Assembly (NCBI RefSeq): GCF_000265245.1
Contig: NZ_AJKS02000001.1
Location: 248,001 to 312,000 of the forward strand
DNA: 64,000 nt
Direction of reading: 5' to 3'
From: Halomonas smyrnensis AAD6
Lineage (GTDB): Bacteria; Pseudomonadota; Gammaproteobacteria; Pseudomonadales; Halomonadaceae
The notes beneath the pieces are model-generated. The model searched no databases. It was given only the letters and a program-made list of their open reading frames with translations, and was not told the origin of the DNA. Shown here piece by piece: positions 25,501 through 34,098 of the stretch (position 1 is its first letter; each line of letters opens with the position of its first letter). Made by a program: the position numbers and the translations under genes.

Positions 25501-25563
25501 CCCCTTGCGGGTCGGCGAGCGGCTTTTTTTGCGTATCCACCCGCCTGATAGGTCGTCGCATGG

Positions 25564-25592
25564 TTGGGTGCGACCCTTGGCGACGCTATACT
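25564..25592 (+). promoter_or_regulatory. Promoter of rnr
   Basis: TTGGGT (25564-25569) and TATACT (25587-25592) with a 17-base spacer. The predicted leader to the rnr ATG is about 95 nt. Confidence 0.7.
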
Positions 25593-25693
25593 GCGGCCAT
25601 GACAAGAGACCCTTATTGCATCACTGCATGCCCGCGGCGCGTGAGCGCCACTCTCCTTCCGTCGTCCCCGACCCTGCCAAGGATGCTCTCCGC

Positions 25694-28066
25694 ATGAATC
25701 ACTGGACGCTCAGCGACGATCTGCACGCCAGCCGCGAGGCCCACAAGTACGACAAGCCGGCGCCCAGCCGCGAATACCTGCTGGCGCGGCTCGAGGAATA
25801 CGGCAAGCCGATCACCCATGAGGCCATGAGCGAGATGCTGGGCCTCGAGGACGAGGATCTGCAGGAGGCCGTGCGCCGCCGCCTGTCGGCCATGGAGCGC
25901 GACGGCCAGGTGCTACGCAATCGTCGTGGCGCCTATGCGCTGATCGACAAGCTCGACCTGATCAAGGGCCGGGTGCTCGGCCACCGCGACGGCATCGGCT
26001 TCCTGCTGCGCGACGACGGCAAGAAGCCCGACCTGGTGCTGCCGCCGCGCCAGATGCGCCGCGTGTTCCATAACGACCACGTGCTGGTGCGCATCAGCGG
26101 CCGCGACCGCCGCGGCCGCGACGAGGCCACCATCGTCGAGGTGCTGGCGCGCAATACCCAGAACATCGTCGGCGTCTATCGCGAGAACACCCCCGAGTTC
26201 GGCGTGCTGATTCCCGAGAATCCGCGCATTGCCCAGGAAATCATCATTCCGCATAACGCCAACGGCGGGGCCCGCGACGGCCAGGTGATCTCGGCCGACA
26301 TCGTCAAGCAGCCGGCCACCCGCGTGCAGCCGGTGGGCCATGTCACCGAGGTGATGGGCGAGCGGATGGATCCGGGGATGGAGATCGACATCGCCATCCG
26401 CAGCTACGAGATCCCGTCCGAGTTTCCGCCGGAGGTGCAGGATCAGATCGCCGGCATGTCCGCCGAGGTCGCCGAGGAAGACAAGGCACACCGCGTCGAC
26501 CTGCGCCATCTGCCGCTGGTGACCATCGACGACGAGTCCGCCCGCGACTTCGACGACGCCGTCTGCGCCTGGCAGACCAAGTCCGGCAGCTGGAAGCTGC
26601 TGGTGGCCATCGCCGACGTCTCCCACTACGTGCGTCCGGGCAGCCCGCTGGATCAGGAGGCGATCAGCCGCGGCAACTCGGTGTACTTCCCGGGCCAGGT
26701 CGTGCCGATGCTGCCGGAGCTGTTGTCCAACGGCCTGTGCTCGCTGAACCCGGACGTCGACCGCCTGGCGATGGTCTGCGAGATGAACATCTCCCAGAAG
26801 GGCGCCATCAGCCGCTATCGCTTCTATGAGGCGGTGTTCCGCTCCCACGCGCGCCTGACCTACAACAAGGTCGCCTCGATCCTCGACGAGGACGACGAAC
26901 AGGGCGATGCGCTGCGTGAACAGTACAGCGAGCTGGTCAAGCCGCTGAACGACCTGAACTCCCTCTACAAGGTGCTGCGCGGTGCCCGCGACGAGCGTGG
27001 CGCCATCGACTTCGAGACCACCGAGACGGCGATCGTCTTCAACGACGAGCGCAAGATCGAGAAGATCGTGCCGCGCTCGCGCAACGATGCCCACAAGATC
27101 ATCGAGGAGTGCATGCTGGCGGCCAACGTCGCCACCGCCCGCTTCCTCGACAAGCACGACCTGCCGGCGCTGTACCGCATCCACGAGCGGCCCTCGCCGG
27201 AGCGCCTCGACAAGCTGCGGCTGTTCCTCAACGAGCTGGGCCTGACGCTGCCCGGCGGCGACGAGCCGACGCCGCAGGACTACCAGGCCCTGGCCGAGAC
27301 CATCCGCGGCCGCGAGGACGCCGACATCATCCAGACGGTGATGCTGCGCTCCATGAGTCAGGCGGTCTACTCGCCGCAGAACGAGGGCCACTTCGGCCTG
27401 GCCTATCCGGCCTACGCCCACTTCACCTCGCCGATCCGTCGCTACCCCGACCTGATCGTGCACCGGGCGATCCGCTCGGTGATCCGCGGGCCGCGCCAGA
27501 CCGCGACCGTGCTGCGCGAGGAGGGCGCGCCGGTGGAGCCGCCGAGCAAGTGGTGCCCCTACACCTTCGAGCAGATGCTCGAGCTGGGCGAGCACTGCTC
27601 GATGACCGAGCGCCGCGCCGACGACGCCACCCGCGACGTCGAGAGCTGGCTGAAGTGCGAGTTCATGTCCGACAAGCTCGGCGAGACCTACAGCGGCACC
27701 ATCGCCTCGGTGACCCAGTTCGGCATCTTCGTGCGTCTCGACGAGTTCTTCGTCGAGGGCCTGGTGCACGTCACCTCGCTGCCCTCCGACTACTACCACT
27801 ACGAAGCCGAGAAGCATCGCCTCAAGGGCGAGCGCAGCGGCATGAGCTATCGCCTCGGCGACGGCGTCTCGGTGCAGGTGGCACGGGTCGACCTGGACGA
27901 TCGCAAGATCGACTTCGAGCTGGCCGACGACCAGCCCAAGCCGCAGCGCAAGGCGCGCAAGCCGCGTGGCCAGCAGGGCAAGGGCGGCGGTCAGGGCCAG
28001 TCCGCGGGCGACGGCGAGAAGAGCGGCGGCAACAAGCGTCGCCGCCGCGGCCCGCGTCGTCGCTGA
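25694..28066 (+). CDS. rnr: 3'-5' exoribonuclease RNase R
   Basis: A 790-residue processive exoribonuclease that degrades structured RNA, including rRNA and mRNA decay intermediates. Domains in order: an N-terminal winged helix (SREYLLARLEEYGKPITHEAMSEML), cold-shock domains (GFLLRDDGKKPDLVLPPRQM), the RNB catalytic core with DDESARDFDDAVCA (four metal-binding Asp), an S1 domain (GETYSGTIASVTQFGIFVRLDEFFVEGLVHVTSL), and a Lys/Arg-rich tail. The ATG at 25694 gives the usual N-terminus; the open frame upstream is not homologous. rlmB follows after 13 bases, a common pairing. Confidence 0.96.
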   Translation: MNHWTLSDDLHASREAHKYDKPAPSREYLLARLEEYGKPITHEAMSEMLGLEDEDLQEAVRRRLSAMERDGQVLRNRRGAYALIDKLDLIKGRVLGHRDGIGFLLRDDGKKPDLVLPPRQMRRVFHNDHVLVRISGRDRRGRDEATIVEVLARNTQNIVGVYRENTPEFGVLIPENPRIAQEIIIPHNANGGARDGQVISADIVKQPATRVQPVGHVTEVMGERMDPGMEIDIAIRSYEIPSEFPPEVQDQIAGMSAEVAEEDKAHRVDLRHLPLVTIDDESARDFDDAVCAWQTKSGSWKLLVAIADVSHYVRPGSPLDQEAISRGNSVYFPGQVVPMLPELLSNGLCSLNPDVDRLAMVCEMNISQKGAISRYRFYEAVFRSHARLTYNKVASILDEDDEQGDALREQYSELVKPLNDLNSLYKVLRGARDERGAIDFETTETAIVFNDERKIEKIVPRSRNDAHKIIEECMLAANVATARFLDKHDLPALYRIHERPSPERLDKLRLFLNELGLTLPGGDEPTPQDYQALAETIRGREDADIIQTVMLRSMSQAVYSPQNEGHFGLAYPAYAHFTSPIRRYPDLIVHRAIRSVIRGPRQTATVLREEGAPVEPPSKWCPYTFEQMLELGEHCSMTERRADDATRDVESWLKCEFMSDKLGETYSGTIASVTQFGIFVRLDEFFVEGLVHVTSLPSDYYHYEAEKHRLKGERSGMSYRLGDGVSVQVARVDLDDRKIDFELADDQPKPQRKARKPRGQQGKGGGQGQSAGDGEKSGGNKRRRRGPRRR

Positions 28067-28079
28067 GGCCGATGCCCGG

Positions 28080-28910
28080 ATGTCGAGAAAAACCGAGATG
28101 TCGATGAAAGCGAAGAAGAAGCCCGCGCCGCGGCGCGGGCCCAAGATGCCGAACGGCCTGGATGCCGTCTACGGCGTGCATGCGGTGCGGGCGCTGCTCG
28201 ATCGGGGCGAAGCCCCGCGCGAGCTGTGGCTGCAGGAAGGGGAGGCCGGCGGCCGTCTCGCTGAGCTGGTCGATCAGGCCCGGGCGCGCGGCGCTCGGGT
28301 CAGTGCCCATCCCCGCGACGACCTGGACCGCCTCGCCCAGGGCGCCGCCCATCAGGGCATCGTGGCCTTCTGTCCGCCGCTGGCCTTCGAGGCCGAGGCC
28401 GCGCTGTGGCATCGGCTCCAGGGCTGGTCGAACGCCGAGGCGCCGCTGCTGCTGGTGCTCGACGGCGTCACCGACGTGCACAACTTCGGCGCCTGCCTGC
28501 GCAGCGCCGACGCCGCCGGCGCCCACGGCGTGGTGGTGCCCAAGGACAAGTCGGCGCCGCTCAACGCCACGGTGCGCAAGGTGGCCTGCGGCGCCGCCGA
28601 GAGCGTGCCGGTCTACCAGGTCACCAATCTGGCCCGGGCGCTCGGGAAGCTCAAGGAGCTCGGCGTGTGGGTCACCGGTACCGCCGGCGAGGCCGAGGCG
28701 AGCCTGTTCGAGGCCGATCTGGCCGGGCCCACGGCGCTGGTGATGGGGGCCGAGGGCAAGGGCATGCGCCGGCTGACCCGCGAGGCCTGCGACCAGCTGG
28801 TCAAGCTGCCCATGGCCGGCAGCGTCTCGAGCCTCAACGTCTCGGTGGCCACCGGCATCGGCCTGTTCGAGGCGGTCCGGCAGCGGGGCGGAGACACTTC
28901 GCCAGAGTGA
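28080..28910 (+). CDS. rlmB: 23S rRNA Gm2251 2'-O-methyltransferase RlmB
   Basis: A 276-residue SPOUT-class enzyme that methylates G2251 in the ribosomal P loop. After a basic N-terminal tail come the substrate-binding domain (DAVYGVHAVRALL) and the trefoil-knot catalytic domain, with motif 1 LDGVTDVHNFGACLRSADAAG, motif 2 LVMGAEGKGM and motif 3 LPMAGSVSSLNVSVATGI. The start is uncertain: ATGs at 28080, 28098 and 28104 precede the tail, and a GAGG overlapping the rnr stop favours 28080. It is cotranscribed with rnr. Confidence 0.94.
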   Translation: MSRKTEMSMKAKKKPAPRRGPKMPNGLDAVYGVHAVRALLDRGEAPRELWLQEGEAGGRLAELVDQARARGARVSAHPRDDLDRLAQGAAHQGIVAFCPPLAFEAEAALWHRLQGWSNAEAPLLLVLDGVTDVHNFGACLRSADAAGAHGVVVPKDKSAPLNATVRKVACGAAESVPVYQVTNLARALGKLKELGVWVTGTAGEAEASLFEADLAGPTALVMGAEGKGMRRLTREACDQLVKLPMAGSVSSLNVSVATGIGLFEAVRQRGGDTSPE

Positions 28911-28934
28911 GCGGCGCCGGGGCCAGGCCGACGC

Positions 28935-29010
28935 GGGGGTTTTTGCCAGGGAAGGCAAAAGTAGCGTACAGGGATGTATTCACAGCGCCCCGCAGAGGCC
29001 TGTCGCCGGA
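28935..29010 (+). repeat. 76-bp dispersed palindromic element, copy 1
   Basis: This segment aligns without gaps to the reverse complement of 54422-54497, at 65 of 76 positions by eye. It starts GGGGGTTTTTGCC and ends CCTGTCGCCGGA. It contains an inverted repeat, TTTTGCC / GGCAAAA, around AGGGA. It sits between the end of rlmB and the rpsF promoter, outside any gene. It behaves like a REP/BIME- or MITE-like intergenic element. Confidence 0.85.
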
Positions 29011-29035
29011 GACGCTGCGATCGATGGCTTTGCGC

Positions 29036-29064
29036 TTGCGCGCCTGGCGCGCACTCTTTAGAAT
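29036..29064 (+). promoter_or_regulatory. Promoter of the rpsF-rpsR-rplI operon
   Basis: TTGCGC (29036-29041) and TAGAAT (29059-29064) with a 17-base spacer. The predicted start, about 7 bases later, coincides with the first base of a stem-loop. Confidence 0.75.
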
Positions 29065-29070
29065 ACTGGC

Positions 29071-29093
29071 GCCCGTTCGTCCGACGAACGGGC
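29071..29093 (+). promoter_or_regulatory. 5'-terminal stem-loop of the rpsF leader
   Basis: GCCCGTTCGT pairs perfectly with ACGAACGGGC around CCG. It would be the very 5' end of the mRNA, about 80 nt before the rpsF start. Possible roles are protecting the message from 5'-dependent decay or taking part in S6:S18 autoregulation. Confidence 0.65.
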
Positions 29094-29175
29094 ATCGTGT
29101 ATTTCGATAATCACCTCCTTGCTTCCCCTGGGGCCTCACGCCTCTCTGGAAGCTGTCAAACCGCAAGGAGAACCC

Positions 29176-29550
29176 ATGCGTCATTACGAAGTCGTGTTCA
29201 TGGTCCACCCGGACCAGAGCGAGCAGGTTCCGGCGATGGTCGAGCGCTACACCAGCATCGTCACCGAGAACGGCGGTACCGTGCATCGCCTCGAAGATTG
29301 GGGTCGCCGTCACCTGGCCTACCCGATCAACAAGATCCACAAGGCTCACTACGTGCTGATGAACGTCGAGTGCCGCGGCGAGACTCTCGAGGAAATCGAG
29401 AACATCTTCCGCTTCAACGACGCCATCATCCGCAGCCTGGTCGTGCGCTGCAAGGAAGCCGTCACCGAGGCTTCCCCGATGATGAAGCCGGCGGAAGAGA
29501 AGCGCGCCCGTCGTGACGAGAAGCCGTCACGTCCCGCCCAGTCCGCCTAA
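29176..29550 (+). CDS. rpsF: 30S ribosomal protein S6
   Basis: A 124-residue S6 protein with the standard [21 protein letters not shown] start, the [21 protein letters not shown] core and a charged C-terminal tail ([13 protein letters not shown]). It binds S18 on the platform of the 30S subunit. AAGGAG lies 5 bases before the ATG. It is first in the rpsF-rpsR-DUF2232-rplI operon. Confidence 0.97.
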   Translation: MRHYEVVFMVHPDQSEQVPAMVERYTSIVTENGGTVHRLEDWGRRHLAYPINKIHKAHYVLMNVECRGETLEEIENIFRFNDAIIRSLVVRCKEAVTEASPMMKPAEEKRARRDEKPSRPAQSA

Positions 29551-29581
29551 GCCACACATCGCACGCTAAGGAGTCTTTCCC

Positions 29582-29809
29582 ATGGCACGCTTTTTCCGTC
29601 GCCGCAAGTTCTGCCGTTTCACCGCTGAAGGCGTGAAGCAGATCGATTACAAGGATCTGGACACCCTCAAGGCCTACATCACCGAGACCGGCAAGATCGT
29701 TCCCAGCCGCATCACCGGGACCAAGGCCCGTTACCAGCGTCAGCTGTCCACCGCCATCAAGCGGGCTCGCTACCTGGCGCTGCTGCCCTACACCGATAGC
29801 CACCAGTAA
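29582..29809 (+). CDS. rpsR: 30S ribosomal protein S18
   Basis: A 75-residue S18 protein: [17 protein letters not shown] start, [29 protein letters not shown] core and the typical C-terminal [10 protein letters not shown]. It forms a heterodimer with S6. It lies 31 bases after rpsF. Confidence 0.98.
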   Translation: MARFFRRRKFCRFTAEGVKQIDYKDLDTLKAYITETGKIVPSRITGTKARYQRQLSTAIKRARYLALLPYTDSHQ

Positions 29810-29821
29810 GACGCAAGCGTG

Positions 29822-30673
29822 ATGCTGCCCGTCGCCCGCTGGATGATGCGCGGTACGCCCCAGGCAGTCGCCGGGGCGGCCGCGGCCACGCTGGTCCCCT
29901 GGCTGTTCTGGCTGGGCGCGGCGATCGCCGGACTGGTCACGCTGCGCCGCGGCCTGGCGCCGGCCATGCCGGTGATCATCGCCGCCGCCTTGCCGGCGGG
30001 CTGGTGGTGGACCCGGGGCGACGTCATCCCGCTGGCCTGCACCCTGCTGGTCACGCTGATGGCGGTGGTGCTGCGCTCGCGCATGCGCTGGAGCGAAACG
30101 CTGGTGGTCGGCGCCCTCGCCGGGGCGGCGATGATCCAGCTGGGCATCTTCCTGCCGCCGGGCGGCACGGGGCCCCTGCTGGAGCAGCTGCGCCAGGGCT
30201 CGCCGGAGTTCGCCTCGATGCTCGACGAGCTCTCGCGCCAGGGGCTCGAGACCGAACGGCTCGCCGAGATGCTGATCGGTGGCGTCACCGGGCTCATCGT
30301 GCTGCTGGCCTCGGTGGCCTGCCTGGCCCTGGCCAGGAACTGGCAGGCGGGGCTCTACAACCCCGGCGGCTTCCGCGAGGAGTTCCACGCCCTGCGCCTG
30401 GCTCCCCGCGAACTGCTGGTGCTGATGGCGTTTCTCGTCATCGGCACGCTGCTGGTGCTGCCCGGCCTCGGCCTGATGCTCTGGGTGCCACTGCTGGTGG
30501 CCGGCATCGCGCTGGTGCATGGTGTTATCGGATTGAAGGGAATGAACGGGCTGTGGCTGGTCGCCTTCTATGTGTTGCTGATCACCACCTGGCCCATGAT
30601 TCTCATCGTGCTGCTTGCGGCCCTTATCGACGCGTTCGTGGATATTCGCGGACGACTCGGCCGCAGCGACTGA
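29822..30673 (+). CDS. DUF2232-type polytopic membrane protein
   Basis: A 283-residue protein with about seven to eight hydrophobic segments (for example 20-42, 74-88, 165-185, 205-225 and 245-270), no recognised catalytic motif and a soluble loop near residues 115-150. A membrane protein of this size between rpsR and rplI is conserved in Pseudomonas and relatives, annotated as DUF2232/YybS-like. Its function is unknown. It could be involved in membrane or ribosome homeostasis, but nothing in the sequence shows this. The ATG at 29822 follows directly after an overlapping GTG at 29819. Confidence 0.8.
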   Translation: MLPVARWMMRGTPQAVAGAAAATLVPWLFWLGAAIAGLVTLRRGLAPAMPVIIAAALPAGWWWTRGDVIPLACTLLVTLMAVVLRSRMRWSETLVVGALAGAAMIQLGIFLPPGGTGPLLEQLRQGSPEFASMLDELSRQGLETERLAEMLIGGVTGLIVLLASVACLALARNWQAGLYNPGGFREEFHALRLAPRELLVLMAFLVIGTLLVLPGLGLMLWVPLLVAGIALVHGVIGLKGMNGLWLVAFYVLLITTWPMILIVLLAALIDAFVDIRGRLGRSD

Positions 30674-30688
30674 CAAGAGGTTTACGAG

Positions 30689-31135
30689 ATGGAAGTCATT
30701 CTGCTCGACAAGATTGGCAAGCTGGGCGGTCTGGGTGACCAGGTCACCGTCAAGCCCGGTTATGGCCGCAACTACCTGGTGCCCTACGGCCTCGCCGTGC
30801 CGGCCACCAAGGACAACATCGAGGCCTTCGAGGCCCAGCGTGCCGAGCTCGAGGCTCAGGCCGCCGAGCGCAAGGCCGAAGCCGAAGCCCGCGCCGAACA
30901 GCTCAACGACATCGAGCTGTCTCTGGTCGCCAAGGCCGGCGATGAAGGCAAGCTGTTCGGTTCCATCGGTCCGCGCGACCTGGCCGACGCCATCACCTCC
31001 GCTGGCTTCGAGGTAGAGAAGAGCGAAGTCCGCATGCCGGAAGGTCCGATCCGTCAGACCGGCGAATACGACATCGCGCTGCACCTGCACGCCGAAGTCG
31101 ACGCCACCGTGCGCGTGGTGGTCGTGGCCGAATAA
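30689..31135 (+). CDS. rplI: 50S ribosomal protein L9
   Basis: A 148-residue L9 protein. The N-terminal domain has [22 protein letters not shown] and the [13 protein letters not shown] signature, followed by a long Ala/Glu-rich helix and the C-terminal RNA-binding domain. It is the last gene before a strong terminator. Confidence 0.98.
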   Translation: MEVILLDKIGKLGGLGDQVTVKPGYGRNYLVPYGLAVPATKDNIEAFEAQRAELEAQAAERKAEAEARAEQLNDIELSLVAKAGDEGKLFGSIGPRDLADAITSAGFEVEKSEVRMPEGPIRQTGEYDIALHLHAEVDATVRVVVVAE

Positions 31136-31159
31136 GCCCGACTCCCCCGCGGACGCCAG

Positions 31160-31191
31160 GGGCGCGAGGAGAAATCCTCGCGCCCTTTTTT
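31160..31191 (+). terminator. Terminator of the rpsF operon
   Basis: GGGCGCGAGGA pairs with TCCTCGCGCCC around a GAAA tetraloop, followed by six T residues. It lies 24 bases after rplI. Confidence 0.97.
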
Positions 31192-31241
31192 GCTTGCCTG
31201 CGGCACGTCACTCCGCCTGCTGCGTCAGGCGTCCTTCGAGG

Positions 31242-31247
31242 TAGAAT
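31242..31247 (+). promoter_or_regulatory. Possible -10 element for dnaB
   Basis: TAGAAT lies 34 bases before the dnaB start, after the rplI terminator. No good -35 is seen. Confidence 0.4.
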
Positions 31248-31280
31248 GTGTCGGCCCATGTTGCGGAGGTGCCTGCCCCA

Positions 31281-32669
31281 ATGAACGAATCCCTCGAGCT
31301 CGATCAGGAAACCGCGGCGCTGAAGGTGCCGCCCCACTCGCTGGAGGCCGAACAGTCGGTGCTCGGCGGGCTGATGCTCGACAACCAGGCCTGGGACAGC
31401 GTGGCCGACCGGCTGGTGGCCAACGACTTCTATCGCTACGAGCATCGCCTGATCTTCAACGTCATGGCGACGCTGGCCGAGGAGGCGCGCCCGCTGGACG
31501 TGGTGACCCTGTCCGAGGCGCTGGAGGGGCGCGATCAGCTCGAGACCGTGGGCGGACTGGCCACGCTGGCGGAGCTGGCGCGCAACACGCCGTCGGCCAG
31601 CAACATCCGCGCCTACGCCGATATCGTTCGCGAACGGGCCACCCTGCGCAAGCTGATCCACGCCGCCAATCAGGTCGCCGAGAGCGCCTTCGCACCCCAG
31701 GGGCGGCCCGCCGACGAGCTGGTCAACGAGGCCGAGCGGCTGGTGTTCCAGATCAGCGAGGAGCGGCCCAAGGAGGGCGGCCCCGTCGGCATGAGCGACC
31801 TGCTGGCCAAGGCGGTGGATCGCATCGACGAGATGTTCAACATGCAGGGCGAGATGACCGGCCTGTCGACCGGCTTCCGCGACCTGGACGACATGACCTC
31901 CGGCCTGCAGCCCTCGGACCTGGTGATCGTCGCCGGGCGCCCCTCCATGGGCAAGACCACCTTCGCCATGAACCTGGTCGAGCACGCGGTGATCTCGAGC
32001 GACAAGCCGGTGGTGGTGTTCTCCATGGAGATGCCCGGCGAGTCGATCATGCTGCGCATGCTCTCGTCGCTGGGGCGCATCGACCAGACCCGGGTGCGCA
32101 CCGGCCAGCTCGAGGACGAGGACTGGCCGCGGCTGACCTCGGCGGTCAACCTGCTGAAGGACAAGCAGCTGTTCATCGACGACACCGCGGCGCTGTCGCC
32201 CAACGAGATGCGCTCGCGGGTGCGCCGGATCGTGCGCGAACACGGCAACCTGGCGCTGATCATGATCGACTATCTTCAGCTGATGCAGGTGCCGGGCTTC
32301 TCCGAGAACCGTACCGGCGAGATCTCGGAGATCTCGCGCTCGCTCAAGGGCCTGGCCAAGGAATTCGGCTGCCCGGTGGTGGCGCTGTCGCAGCTCAACC
32401 GCTCGCTGGAGCAGCGCCCCAACAAGCGCCCGGTGATGTCGGACCTGCGCGAGTCCGGCGCCATCGAGCAGGACGCCGACCTGATCGGCTTCGTCTACCG
32501 TGACGAGGTCTACAATCCGGATAACCCCGACAACCAGGGGCTGGCCGAATTCATCATCGGCAAGCAGCGTAACGGGCCGATCGGCACGGTGCACATGGCC
32601 TTCATCGGCAAGTACACCCGCTTCGAGGACCTGGCGCCCGACAGCTACGGCGACACCTTCGGCGAGTGA
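31281..32669 (+). CDS. dnaB: Replicative DNA helicase DnaB
   Basis: A 462-residue hexameric 5'-3' helicase of the replisome. The N-terminal domain carries PPHSLEAEQSVLGGLMLDN. The RecA-like domain has Walker A GRPSMGKTTFAMN near residue 217, the DnaB motif VVVFSMEMP, Walker B LALIMIDYLQLM and the arginine-containing SDLRESGAIEQDAD. GCGGAGGT lies 11 bases before the ATG at 31281. Its location after the rplI operon is typical of gammaproteobacteria. Confidence 0.97.
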   Translation: MNESLELDQETAALKVPPHSLEAEQSVLGGLMLDNQAWDSVADRLVANDFYRYEHRLIFNVMATLAEEARPLDVVTLSEALEGRDQLETVGGLATLAELARNTPSASNIRAYADIVRERATLRKLIHAANQVAESAFAPQGRPADELVNEAERLVFQISEERPKEGGPVGMSDLLAKAVDRIDEMFNMQGEMTGLSTGFRDLDDMTSGLQPSDLVIVAGRPSMGKTTFAMNLVEHAVISSDKPVVVFSMEMPGESIMLRMLSSLGRIDQTRVRTGQLEDEDWPRLTSAVNLLKDKQLFIDDTAALSPNEMRSRVRRIVREHGNLALIMIDYLQLMQVPGFSENRTGEISEISRSLKGLAKEFGCPVVALSQLNRSLEQRPNKRPVMSDLRESGAIEQDADLIGFVYRDEVYNPDNPDNQGLAEFIIGKQRNGPIGTVHMAFIGKYTRFEDLAPDSYGDTFGE

Positions 32670-32673
32670 CCCC

Positions 32674-32701
32674 TTGAGCGGGGCGTCCGGCGCCGTATAA
32701 T
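32674..32701 (+). promoter_or_regulatory. Promoter after dnaB
   Basis: TTGAGC (32674-32679), a 16-base spacer and a perfect TATAAT (32696-32701). It starts 5 bases after the dnaB stop and should drive the small gene at 32740. Confidence 0.8.
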
Positions 32702-32739
32702 CCCCACCCCTCGAACAGCAGACACACTGGAGAAGCACC

Positions 32740-33033
32740 ATGGCAGGCGGATTTCAGCGCGGTAATCGGCGTCGTACCCCGAAACTCGAGGCGCGCGGCG
32801 AATTGCAGTCCGTGGAACGCGAAGGGCCGTTCAAGGAATGGCTGGGCATGCCGGATCTCTACCGCTATCAGCTGGTGGTGGACGGCGAGGACTACAGCTA
32901 CCAGACCGAGGACTCGGAGCTGCCGGTGGCGGTCGGCGACCGGGTGGTGTTCCGCTACAAGGAGACCAAGGCCGGCAAGTGGGTCGACCGCAACTCCCTG
33001 GGCAAGGCGATCGATCCCTCCGACTACCAGTAA
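32740..33033 (+). CDS. Small basic/acidic protein of unknown function
   Basis: A 97-residue soluble protein that I do not recognise as a named family. The N-terminal third is basic (AGGFQRGNRRRTPKLEARGEL). The rest alternates beta-strand-like stretches (YRYQLVVDGEDYSYQT, VGDRVVFRYKET) with charged loops, compatible with a small OB- or SH3-like barrel. AGAAGC and ACTGGAGAAG lie shortly before the ATG, and a near-consensus promoter precedes it, so it is probably expressed well. A nucleic-acid-binding role is a guess from composition only. Confidence 0.75.
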   Translation: MAGGFQRGNRRRTPKLEARGELQSVEREGPFKEWLGMPDLYRYQLVVDGEDYSYQTEDSELPVAVGDRVVFRYKETKAGKWVDRNSLGKAIDPSDYQ

Positions 33034-33195
33034 CGTCGCCGGACGGCGGGGCGCTCCTCGCCGGGCGGTCCTCGCCGGGCGGAACCCTCGGTGCCCTCCA
33101 CCGGTCTCAGGGCGAGTCGACAACGTCATCATCATGTCATCCGACCGCATGAGACTGTGTCAGCATTCACCCTGAAAGATCCCGATGGAGGGACC

Positions 33196-33498
33196 ATGGA
33201 CTTCAACGACCTCAAGGCCTTCGTGGCCCATCACGACAACTTCGAGATTCGCGTGATCAGTCATGCCGGCAGCCGCGTCTATCAGGTCGAGCTGGAAGAC
33301 ATCGAGGGCCAGCGCCATCTGCTGACCCAGCGCGGCAAGCCGATGCTGTTCCGCGCCCTCGACGACGTCTACCTCGAGCTCAAGCGCGCCGGCATCCACC
33401 GCGCCTACCTGGTGCAGTACGTGGCGCACGACGAGATGATCGGTCGCGACGCGCACTACCACGACGCGCTCAGCTCGCGTATGCCGCTGGTGTTCTAA
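33196..33498 (+). CDS. Small conserved protein, probably DUF6482
   Basis: A 100-residue soluble protein with a two-strand start (NFEIRVISHAGSRVYQVELEDIEG), a helix containing FRALDDVYLELKRAG and a C-terminal YLVQYVAHDEMIG. Size and pattern fit the DUF6482 proteins of Pseudomonas and halomonads, whose function is unknown. I use the ATG at 33196, preceded by GGAGGGA; the upstream frame is not protein-like. Confidence 0.75.
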   Translation: MDFNDLKAFVAHHDNFEIRVISHAGSRVYQVELEDIEGQRHLLTQRGKPMLFRALDDVYLELKRAGIHRAYLVQYVAHDEMIGRDAHYHDALSSRMPLVF

Positions 33499-33678
33499 GG
33501 CGCGCGTCGCTTCTCTCCTCGACCTTCCACTCACCGACTTCTTCTCGGCTTCAGGCCGCCCACCGACTTGCCACCGCGCGCCCCAGCGCGATTCCTCTTC
33601 CTCCAGGTGGCATGTTCTCCGCGCTTCTTCCCCGTTTCGTTCCCGACCTTGCCGTCCCGCGCCTGACATCCGGCTCGG

Positions 33679-34098
33679 CTAGCGCCCGCTCGCGTTCGAC
33701 CGACGCCGCCAGGCCCGCCATCGCTCGCCCAGCCTGACCCGGTAACGGGCGAAGAGCGCGTAGCCGCGATCGAAGCCCCAGGCGAGTCCCGGCAGCATCG
33801 AGACCGCCACCAGGCGTCGATGCCCCAGCACCGCGTAGAGCGCGCGACTGGCGTCCATGCCGACGAACCAGCGGCCGTCGGCGTCGCGCAGGTGCAGGCG
33901 CCCCATCATGCGCTCGAACGAGGGTCCCCGGTCGGCGGCGACATCGGCGGTCTGGATATCGACCAGTCGGATCCGGTCGCGGTGCGGATGCTGCTTGAGC
34001 CAGGCGATCTCGCGCTGGCAGAAGGGGCAGTGGCCGTCGTGGAAGAGCGTCACCGGCGCGCTGGCACGACGGGGATCCGGTGAGTGCAGGCGCGGCAT
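33679..34098 (-). CDS. DCC-family thiol-disulfide oxidoreductase (DUF393)
   Basis: A 139-residue protein of the DCC family, with the thioredoxin-like signature DGHCPFCQRE near residues 21-30 and the family's middle block MMGRLHLRDADGRWFVGMDASRALYAVL. The CxxC suggests a redox function; no substrate is known. Its ATG overlaps the photolyase stop codon by one base (TGATG), so the two are probably translated together. Confidence 0.88.
   Translation of the reverse strand: MPRLHSPDPRRASAPVTLFHDGHCPFCQREIAWLKQHPHRDRIRLVDIQTADVAADRGPSFERMMGRLHLRDADGRWFVGMDASRALYAVLGHRRLVAVSMLPGLAWGFDRGYALFARYRVRLGERWRAWRRRSNASGR

Noticed and set aside
29819..30673. Transport function for the membrane protein between rpsR and rplI
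   Set aside because: No transporter motif is visible; only its conserved position is informative.
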